Below, one piece after another: positions 1 through 4,876 of a stretch of DNA of 7,519 nt (position 1 is the first letter of the stretch; each line of letters opens with the position of its first letter). The notes below the pieces were generated by a model. It ran no database searches. It saw only the letters and a program-made list of their open reading frames with translations, and was not told where the DNA came from. The stretch is taken from NCBI GenBank assembly GCA_036517695.1, contig DATDVC010000043.1:1-7519 (forward strand), written 5' to 3'. The stretch is from DATDVC01 sp036517695. GTDB lineage: Bacteria > Patescibacteriota > Minisyncoccia > Phycocordibacterales > WO2-35-19. The position numbers and the translations under genes were made by a program.

Positions 1-771
1 GCGCTTTTCGATATGGGCCTGGTCAGTGAAAGCGAGCCCTATGTGGAGAGATTGAACAGAGGTTTGATATTGGGCCCCGATGGACAGAAGATGAGCAAAA
101 GCAAGGGGAATGTGATAGATCCCGGAGAGTGGGTGGAGAGAGTTGGCGCAGATACCGTAAGGATGTATCTTGCTTTTATCGGTCCATACAACGAAGTTGG
201 TCAATACCCTTGGGATTTGGGTGGTATTGCGGGAGTGAGAAGGTTTTTGGAGAGAGTTTGGCATCTAAGAGGAAATATCCGTAATAATAATTATTCTGAT
301 GAACAAAAAAATAAAATAATTTACGAAACAAATAAAACAATAAAAAAAGTCACAGAAGACATTGAATCTTTCAAGTTCAACACAGCCATTTCTTCGATGA
401 TGATTTATGCAAATTATCTTGGGAGTTTGAAAGATTTGATGAAAGAAGAATATGAAATATTGCTCAAGTTGCTTTCTCCTTTCGCGCCACACGTTGCCGA
501 AGAGTTGTGGCATGAACTTGGACATGACACTTCAATTCATTTGGAAAAATGGCCGGAGTATGACGAGAGTAAAATCAAAGAAGAAAAGACTGTTGTTGTA
601 GTGCAAATCAACGGCAAAATGCGCGCTCAATTTGAGGCCAAAAGGGGAGAGCTCGAAAATGCTTTGAAAGAAAAAGCCCTCTCTTTGCCGGAAGTTGATA
701 AATGGATAAATGGCAAGGATGTGAAAAAAGTCATATTTGTGCCCGATAAGCTGATAAATTTCGTGATTTGA
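1..771 (+). CDS. leuS: Leucyl-tRNA synthetase, C-terminal part (5' end outside window)
   Basis: LeuRS charges tRNA-Leu with leucine in the cytoplasm. The reading frame is open from base 1, so the gene begins upstream; the first ATG (13) is internal. The class I signature KMSKS lies at 88-102, followed by GNVIDP and GADTVRMY, the usual continuation of the catalytic core. The RFLERVW segment then begins the helical anticodon-binding domain. The last 60 residues match the LeuRS C-terminal domain: a VVVVQINGKMRA strand, a helical stretch, then KKVIFVPDKLINFVI before a TGA stop. The HIGH motif and editing domain are not in the window. About 300-360 is markedly A+T-rich and encodes an Asn/Lys-rich linker helix region. 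No terminator hairpin follows the stop. Identity is secure; seen motifs and known family agree. Confidence 0.96.
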   Translation, partial: ALFDMGLVSESEPYVERLNRGLILGPDGQKMSKSKGNVIDPGEWVERVGADTVRMYLAFIGPYNEVGQYPWDLGGIAGVRRFLERVWHLRGNIRNNNYSDEQKNKIIYETNKTIKKVTEDIESFKFNTAISSMMIYANYLGSLKDLMKEEYEILLKLLSPFAPHVAEELWHELGHDTSIHLEKWPEYDESKIKEEKTVVVVQINGKMRAQFEAKRGELENALKEKALSLPEVDKWINGKDVKKVIFVPDKLINFVI

Positions 772-808
772 CAAAATTTTTGCCTATGATATTGTTGTGA
801 GGTAAATG

Positions 809-817
809 TGGTATAAT
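809..817 (+). promoter_or_regulatory. Extended -10 promoter for the sigma-4/HARE-HTH gene
   Basis: A perfect -10 hexamer TATAAT (812-817) is preceded by TG at 809-810, giving the extended -10 form TGnTATAAT that can work without a -35. The predicted transcription start is near 824, leaving an 18-base leader before the ATG at 842 with no convincing Shine-Dalgarno (an AGG at 825-827 is 14 bases away). An alternative or second promoter is TTGACA (768-773, overlapping the leuS stop) with TATTGT (790-795) at 16-base spacing. Inferred from sequence only. Confidence 0.7.
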
Positions 818-841
818 AATCTTTAGGTATCTAAACAAAAA

Positions 842-1897
842 ATGAAAAAAGAAGCTCCAAAAACAAAAAATATGTCTCTGTCTTTCAACCCGAAACAAGT
901 CGTGAAAAAGTTGCTCGGGTCTCTTCCTGTTAGGGCTCAAGATATTATCATGGGAAGGTTTGGATTAAACCAAAGCGGTGAAGAGATGACCCTTGAAAGC
1001 ATCGGCAAGAAATACGGTATAACCCGAGAGAGGGTCCGACAGATAGAAAATTACGCGATCAATCACATAAGAAAGTCAGACACTTATGAAAAAGAGAAGG
1101 AGATTTTTATGGAACTCCTCTCTGTGGTTAGAGGTATGGGGGGGCTGGTTTCTGAAGAAGATCTTCTTGATAACCTTGGAAAAGATATAGGGTCCAAAAA
1201 ACACATACATTTTCTCTTGGTGGTTGGCAACGATTTTAATAAAGTGAAGGAAGACGCCGAGTTCAAGCATAGGTGGCACATAGACAAGACTTTGGCCGAC
1301 AAAATACATGAAGCTCTACAAAAACTTTATGAAGGTTTGAGTGATGACGAAATCATACCGGAATCAGAAATAGTCTCATCTTTTCTCGAGCATCTCAAAG
1401 ATGTTTCCGATGAGTACAAAGAAGATGAAATTCTCACCAGATGGCTCTCCATTTCAAAAAATATTGCAAAAAATCCTTTGGGAGAATGGGGTAAGTCAAA
1501 ATCTTCCAACATAAAGACTAAGGGCGTCAGAGACTATGCTTATCTCATCTTGCGCAAGCACGGCTCACCAATTCATTTTAGAGAGGTCGCAAGACTCATC
1601 ACTGAAGTTTTTAAGAAAAAGGCTCACGTGGCGACGACTCATAACGAACTTATCAAAGATCCGCGTTTTGTGCTTGTCGGCAGGGGTCTCTATGCGCTTA
1701 AAGAGTGGGGCTACTCAACCGGTGTCGTCAAAGATGTTATAAAGGAGATACTCAAAAAAGAAGGCCCCCTTTCGAGAGAGCAGATTTTGGAGAAAGTTTT
1801 GAAAGAAAGATATGTTAAAGAAAATACCGTAATGGTAAATTTGCAGAATCCCAAATACTTCAAGAAAAACAAGCAGGGACTTTATACCCTCGCTTAG
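842..1897 (+). CDS. Orphan sigma-70 region 4 protein with HARE-HTH and winged-helix domains
   Basis: Probable DNA-binding transcription factor of 351 residues. Residues about 20-77 closely match sigma-70 region 4, the -35-binding helix-turn-helix: LPVRAQDIIMGRFGL, then LESIGKKYGITRERVRQIE. Sigma region 2, which melts the -10, is absent, so it cannot be a complete sigma factor. Residues about 228-290 match the HARE-HTH domain also found in the delta subunit of Firmicutes RNA polymerase, ending in FVLVGRGLYALKEWGY. Residues 294-350 look like another winged helix (PLSREQILEKVL, then a GLYTL wing). The middle (about 85-215) may hold two more divergent winged helices; that is a guess from helix/wing pattern. 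It starts with a Lys-rich tail and has no Shine-Dalgarno. The start at 842 is the first ATG after a strong extended -10. The neighbours do not reveal its targets. Confidence 0.9.
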   Translation: MKKEAPKTKNMSLSFNPKQVVKKLLGSLPVRAQDIIMGRFGLNQSGEEMTLESIGKKYGITRERVRQIENYAINHIRKSDTYEKEKEIFMELLSVVRGMGGLVSEEDLLDNLGKDIGSKKHIHFLLVVGNDFNKVKEDAEFKHRWHIDKTLADKIHEALQKLYEGLSDDEIIPESEIVSSFLEHLKDVSDEYKEDEILTRWLSISKNIAKNPLGEWGKSKSSNIKTKGVRDYAYLILRKHGSPIHFREVARLITEVFKKKAHVATTHNELIKDPRFVLVGRGLYALKEWGYSTGVVKDVIKEILKKEGPLSREQILEKVLKERYVKENTVMVNLQNPKYFKKNKQGLYTLA

Positions 1898-1932
1898 GTC
1901 GGACACCACTTTATGAACTTTTTAACTTGCGA

Positions 1933-1938
1933 TATAAT
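1933..1938 (+). promoter_or_regulatory. -10 box giving a predicted leaderless transcript for the DUF8128-like gene
   Basis: TATAAT at 1933-1938 is followed by exactly six bases and then ATG (1945-1947). Since the last base of a -10 box sits at -7, the predicted start of transcription is the A of the ATG. A TG lies at 1928-1929, slightly too far upstream for a textbook extended -10. There is no good -35. The box is flanked by GCGA (1930-1932 region) and TCGC (1941-1944), a short inverted repeat that could be chance. Confidence 0.65.
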
Positions 1939-1944
1939 TGTCGC

Positions 1945-3210
1945 ATGTTTGATTTTATTCCGGAGGAAATTTTAGGTTACATTCGCATATCGTTTGGATA
2001 CATTTTTGATCTAATGCCTCTTTGGCTTCCGGCTATTTTTTTAAAGCTCGGGTTTGATGCATGGATCTATTACAGGCGGGCTGATTATTGGAACAATAAG
2101 CTCGGCTCTCTGGTGCTTGAAATAAAGTTGCCTCCAAATGTAGACAAATCTCCTCTTGCCATGGAACTTGTTTTAAACCAATTGCATCAGACCGCTGATG
2201 AGGGCAATTGGTACTGGAAATATTGGAGAGGCCAGACAAGAAGCTGGTTTTCTTTGGAAATAGCTTCTTTTGGAGGCGACATACACTTTTATATCTGGAC
2301 TAGGAAGAAATACAAAAACGGCATTGAAGCGCACTTTTATTCCCAATATCCGGGCATAGAAATTTATGAAGTGGAAGATTATACCAAAAACTTTTACTTT
2401 GATCCGGGTAGGCACGAAATGTTTGCCTGCCAGTGGCAACTTTCAGACATCGATCCGCTCCCCATATCTACCTATGTTGATTATGGTTTGGACAAAGATC
2501 CGGACGAAGAGCAAAAAATTGACCCGATGACCAGCCAGCTCGAATTTTTGAGCTCTCTACCTCCCGGACATAATGTTTGGATCCAGATAATACTGCGTGC
2601 TCACAAGAAGGAAGCGAAGAGACTACTGCCTTTTGGTAAAATGCTAGAAAATTTCGCCCTTTTTGAAAAATATGACGCCTGGGAAGATGAGGCAAAAGAA
2701 GAAGTCAAAAAAATACTCGACAAGTTGAAGGAAGAGGGCTCCACTTTTTCGAGATTAGCGACCAAGGGCGAACAAAACAGAATAGAGGCGTTGCAGAGGA
2801 GTACTAGCAAGATTGGCTTCGATACCAGTATTAGATCTCTATATTTTGCCGATAAGGATATTTATAGCAGTGTGTATCTCGGGGGACTCTTGGGGAGCTT
2901 CAAGCAGTATGCGGCTTTGGGCTACAATGGTTTTAAGTCTGCCGGTTGGCATTCTACTTTCAGTGATCCGTTGAAAGATTGGTGGAAGACAGACAAAGGG
3001 GTTCTCTCCAAAATGGTTCTCGATGAATACAAGCTTCGAAACTTTTTCTTCTCGCCCTTTAGGGGCAAATGGTTTTATAGCGAACCTTTTATTTTGAACT
3101 CCGAAGAGCTTGCCACCGTTTTCCATCTTCCGGGCACTGTAGCGACTGCCCCCGGTCTTAATCGGGTTGCTTCCAAAAAGTCTGAAGCTCCTTCTAATTT
3201 GCCCGTATGA
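1945..3210 (+). CDS. Membrane-anchored DUF8128-like protein (VirB4-type N-terminal region without the ATPase)
   Basis: A 421-residue protein with one likely N-terminal membrane segment (about residues 16-42) followed by a large domain predicted to be cytoplasmic. Residues about 55-145 (LVLEIKLP, FSLEIAS, IHFYIWTR, SQYPGIEIYEVEDY) and the end (EPFILNSEELATVFHLPG, then EAPSNLP) resemble the N-terminal region of VirB4/TraG-like secretion ATPases of CPR bacteria, which I recall as DUF8128. In those proteins the ATPase follows immediately; here the protein stops at that point and no Walker motif is present. Residues about 245-275 are a charged helix. The start at 1945 is preferred over the in-frame TTG at 1927 because a -10 box lies between them. 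The stop overlaps mltG by ATGA, so the two are probably co-translated. Family assignment is from memory; a role in type IV pilus or secretion is inference. Confidence 0.85.
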   Translation: MFDFIPEEILGYIRISFGYIFDLMPLWLPAIFLKLGFDAWIYYRRADYWNNKLGSLVLEIKLPPNVDKSPLAMELVLNQLHQTADEGNWYWKYWRGQTRSWFSLEIASFGGDIHFYIWTRKKYKNGIEAHFYSQYPGIEIYEVEDYTKNFYFDPGRHEMFACQWQLSDIDPLPISTYVDYGLDKDPDEEQKIDPMTSQLEFLSSLPPGHNVWIQIILRAHKKEAKRLLPFGKMLENFALFEKYDAWEDEAKEEVKKILDKLKEEGSTFSRLATKGEQNRIEALQRSTSKIGFDTSIRSLYFADKDIYSSVYLGGLLGSFKQYAALGYNGFKSAGWHSTFSDPLKDWWKTDKGVLSKMVLDEYKLRNFFFSPFRGKWFYSEPFILNSEELATVFHLPGTVATAPGLNRVASKKSEAPSNLPV

Positions 3211-4313
3211 GATTTATAAAATTTTTGAAAAAACAATCAAGCTCCTTAAAACAGCTCTTTGTAAGAGAATTGGAAGAGATGCGGATAATCGTCGGAACCA
3301 ACCCGAAATTTTTGGTTTGGCGGCTAGAACTTTTCCGCTGGTCGCCCTTCCTTTCCAAAAACATCTTTAAGATATTTTTCGTTTCTTTGGTCACTCTCTC
3401 TTTCTTTGCAAGTTTTTATTTTTGGAGTTGGCGAGCGCCTCGGCCTTTTCCCGACCATGTATTAGTCACTGTAGAAAGAGGTGCATCCCTCTCGGAAGTT
3501 GCCGGCTTGTTTGAAGAAAGGGGGATAGTGAGATCTGGCTTATGGCTCCGCATATTGATCACTCTTCTTGATGGCGAAAATAATGTTATAGCCGGTGATT
3601 ATTATTTTCCTGACGCAAAAAATGTTTTCTCGGTCGCCTCCATGGTTCATGGAGGAAGATTCGGGCTTGTGCCTCTTAGGGTGACAATCCACGAAGGGCT
3701 TTCTTCCTACGAGATTGGCGATCTTATGAAAGAAACTTTTCCCGCTTTTGATGCGGAAGAGTTTGTCAAAAAAGTTGGCAATGCGGGTCTTGAAGGATAT
3801 CTTTTCCCAGACACCTATTTCTTTATGCCAAATGTGAGACCCGATGATGTGATATTTACCATGAGAGAAAATTTTTCACGCGCTATTGAACCCTATCAAG
3901 CTGATATTGAAAAACTTGGTAAGCCATTAAACGAGATAGTCATAATGGCCTCCATAATAGAAGAGGAGGCAAATGGTTCGCTAGATTCAAAGAGAATAAT
4001 CTCGGGTATTTTGTGGAAGCGACTCTCGATAGATATGCCTCTTCAGGTTGACGCGCCTTTTAGATACCACAACGGAAAACATAGCTACACTTTGACGACG
4101 GAAGATTTGAAAGAAGATCACGAATACAATACTTATGTAAATAAGGGTCTGCCCCCTACCGCCATCGCAAACGCTGGCGTTGACTCTATAAGAGCGGCGA
4201 TTGCTCCGACGGGCACCGACTACCTCTACTTCATGTCTGACAAAAGCGGTAATGTTTACTATGCCAGCGATTTTGAAGGCCATCAGGCGAATCGGGAAAG
4301 GTATTTGAGGTAA
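3207..4313 (+). CDS. mltG: Endolytic murein transglycosylase MltG (YceG-like)
   Basis: MltG is a membrane-bound lytic transglycosylase that cuts nascent peptidoglycan strands and sets their length. This 368-residue protein has a cytoplasmic N-terminal extension of about 50 residues, one membrane segment (about 54-74) and an extracytoplasmic YceG domain. Seen motifs include a LysM-like lead-in (VERGASLSEVAGLFEERGIV), LEGYLFPDTYFF (195-206), and IMASIIEEEA with Glu252 at the position of the catalytic glutamate of E. coli MltG. MPLQVDAPFRY (277-287), YNTY (307-310), GLPPTAIANAG and TDYLYFMSD follow. Length and motif order are normal and all key residues are present. The start codon overlaps the stop of the upstream gene (ATGA) and has no Shine-Dalgarno, which suggests translational coupling. 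Coupling to a secretion-like membrane protein may mean local wall opening; that is inference. Confidence 0.97.
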   Translation: MRFIKFLKKQSSSLKQLFVRELEEMRIIVGTNPKFLVWRLELFRWSPFLSKNIFKIFFVSLVTLSFFASFYFWSWRAPRPFPDHVLVTVERGASLSEVAGLFEERGIVRSGLWLRILITLLDGENNVIAGDYYFPDAKNVFSVASMVHGGRFGLVPLRVTIHEGLSSYEIGDLMKETFPAFDAEEFVKKVGNAGLEGYLFPDTYFFMPNVRPDDVIFTMRENFSRAIEPYQADIEKLGKPLNEIVIMASIIEEEANGSLDSKRIISGILWKRLSIDMPLQVDAPFRYHNGKHSYTLTTEDLKEDHEYNTYVNKGLPPTAIANAGVDSIRAAIAPTGTDYLYFMSDKSGNVYYASDFEGHQANRERYLR

Positions 4314-4344
4314 TCTCACCCTAGAGGCCTCTTTGTTTAGGAAT

Positions 4345-4444
4345 AATCCCCCTAACCCCCTTTATCTTAAAGGGGGAACCAAACCACAAAACTCGAAAAT
4401 GAGTCACCCCTTCTTTAATGTAAAGAAAGGGTTGGGGGAAGATT
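4345..4444. repeat. Inverted pair of hairpin-forming repeats (REP/BIME-like) after mltG
   Basis: Two copies of a related element of about 35-42 bases face each other. The left copy starts AATCCCCCTAACCC (4345-4358) and folds as CCCCCTTTA (4356-4364), loop TCT, TAAAGGGGG (4368-4376). The right copy, read on the minus strand, starts AATCTTCCCCCAACCC and folds as TTCTTTA (4411-4417), loop ATG, TAAAGAA (4421-4427), flanked by C- and G-runs. Between them ACTC (4391-4394) faces GAGT (4401-4404). There is no U-tract directly after either hairpin on the plus strand, so it is not a standard terminator, although it could protect or attenuate the mltG mRNA. I recall similar C5TAAC5 palindromes as dispersed repeats in many bacterial genomes. 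Confidence 0.8.
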
Positions 4445-4464
4445 AGTGTTAAGGCATCAGAAAG

Positions 4465-4502
4465 AAATCAAAAAGCGGGCCGTCCTCCAAGTTCGGCCCG
4501 CT
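4465..4502 (-). terminator. Rho-independent terminator of the minus-strand small gene
   Basis: Read on the minus strand, AGCGGGCCG (4502-4494) and CGGCCCGCT (4482-4474) form a perfect 9-bp G+C-rich stem with an 11-base loop, followed by a T-rich run (TTTTGATTTCTTTC). It starts 7 bases after the stop codon of the small minus-strand gene. On the plus strand a T7 run exists only after about 10 intervening bases, so it is a weak candidate for terminating mltG. Confidence 0.88.
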
Positions 4503-4509
4503 CCGTGCC

Positions 4510-4818
4510 TTACTTTTTTTCAAGTATGGCACTAATGAATTCTGTTGGGCAAATCGGCGTCTGCTCCCCTTGGTTGGAGATAAACGGAGGGTCATCTCCA
4601 ACCAAATGACAGCGAAAGGTCCGCGTCTCCGTTCTTGTTGTCATGTGGAAAAGCACGCGTTCGCCCTCCTCTCTGTCGATTGTTACACGAAGGATTTCCG
4701 GAGCCTTTTCCAAGGCTTCCGCGCCGACCCGTATGTATTCCAGAATGCACCCGAGGGCCTGCATCTTCAGGCCATCTAGGGTCATGATTCCTTGCAGCAC
4801 AAAATTTGTTGGATTCAT
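4510..4818 (-). CDS. Small hypothetical protein with its own expression signals
   Basis: A 102-residue protein that I do not recognise. It has no signal peptide, membrane segment or known motif; two Cys (in LGCILEY and ICPTEF) and one in FRCHLVGDD do not form a clear metal site. The middle (VTIDREEGERVLFHMTTRTETRTFRC) looks like alternating beta strands, after an amphipathic helix (LKMQALGCILEYIRVGAEAL). The ATG at 4818 is chosen over an upstream TTG (4836) because AAAGGA lies 4 bases before it. It is the only gene here with a Shine-Dalgarno, and a strong terminator follows the stop. Hand counting gives about 55% G+C for 4561-4800, against 25-50% in sampled 60-base rows of neighbours. These signals argue it is a real, separately transcribed gene, possibly acquired. 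Function unknown. Confidence 0.75.
   Translation of the reverse strand: MNPTNFVLQGIMTLDGLKMQALGCILEYIRVGAEALEKAPEILRVTIDREEGERVLFHMTTRTETRTFRCHLVGDDPPFISNQGEQTPICPTEFISAILEKK
4570..4605. repeat. Perfect 12-bp inverted repeat inside the small minus-strand gene
   Basis: TTGGTTGGAGAT (4570-4581) and ATCTCCAACCAA (4594-4605) are perfect reverse complements separated by 12 bases. They lie in the last third of the coding sequence, encoding the VGDD to ISNQ stretch, and would form a stable mRNA hairpin. No U-tract follows on the minus strand. Confidence 0.8.
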
Positions 4819-4822
4819 CCTT

Positions 4823-4828
4823 TCCTTT
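4823..4828 (-). promoter_or_regulatory. Shine-Dalgarno site that decides the small gene's start
   Basis: On the minus strand AAAGGA (4828-4823) stands 4 bases before the ATG at 4818, within a purine-rich run. It supports the ATG start over the TTG at 4836. No other gene in the window has a comparable site. Confidence 0.7.
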
Positions 4829-4829
4829 C

Positions 4830-4858
4830 TTGCCAACTTCTAATTTTTAGATTAACAT
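4830..4858 (+). promoter_or_regulatory. mnmA promoter with predicted leaderless start
   Basis: TTGCCA (4830-4835) and TAACAT (4853-4858) are separated by 17 bases, the standard spacing. Six bases follow the -10 before ATG at 4865, so transcription is predicted to begin at the start codon. The -10 is weak (4 of 6). No Shine-Dalgarno precedes the ATG. Confidence 0.55.
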
Positions 4859-4876
4859 ACCATTATGAAAAGTCAA
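4849..4876 (-). promoter_or_regulatory. Candidate divergent promoter for the small minus-strand gene
   Basis: On the minus strand TTGACT (4876-4871) is followed after 16 bases by TAATCT (4854-4849). This would start transcription near 4842 and leave a leader of about 24 bases that contains the Shine-Dalgarno. The -35 is good and the -10 is poor (3 of 6); an extended -10 alternative is TGGTATGTT just upstream. The proposed -10 boxes of the two divergent genes overlap at 4853-4854, so the promoters could compete. Confidence 0.35.

Noticed and set aside
1927..1944. Upstream TTG start adding six residues to the DUF8128-like protein
   Set aside because: A perfect TATAAT lies between this TTG and the ATG at 1945, so the TTG would be upstream of the transcription start.
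3637..3655. 8-bp perfect hairpin CCTCCATG / CATGGAGG inside mltG
   Set aside because: It encodes a normal part of MltG with no extra residues, so it looks like chance or a minor mRNA structure rather than an insertion.
3987..4319. 110-residue minus-strand frame opposite the end of mltG
   Set aside because: It lies wholly over conserved MltG motifs, has no promoter or Shine-Dalgarno, and its composition fits a shadow frame.
4323..4332. Palindrome AGAGGCCTCT just after mltG, considered as a terminator
   Set aside because: It has no loop of workable size and only a weak T-run follows.
4702..4717. 6-bp hairpin AGCCTT / AAGGCT in the small minus-strand gene
   Set aside because: The stem is short enough to arise by chance and encodes an ordinary helix.
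4819..4836. Upstream TTG start for the small minus-strand gene
   Set aside because: The Shine-Dalgarno at 4823-4828 is placed for the ATG at 4818 and would fall inside the longer version.
4570..4843. Plus-strand open frames opposite the small minus-strand gene
   Set aside because: They have no start signals, and the minus-strand frame has a Shine-Dalgarno, a terminator and plausible protein composition; these are shadows.
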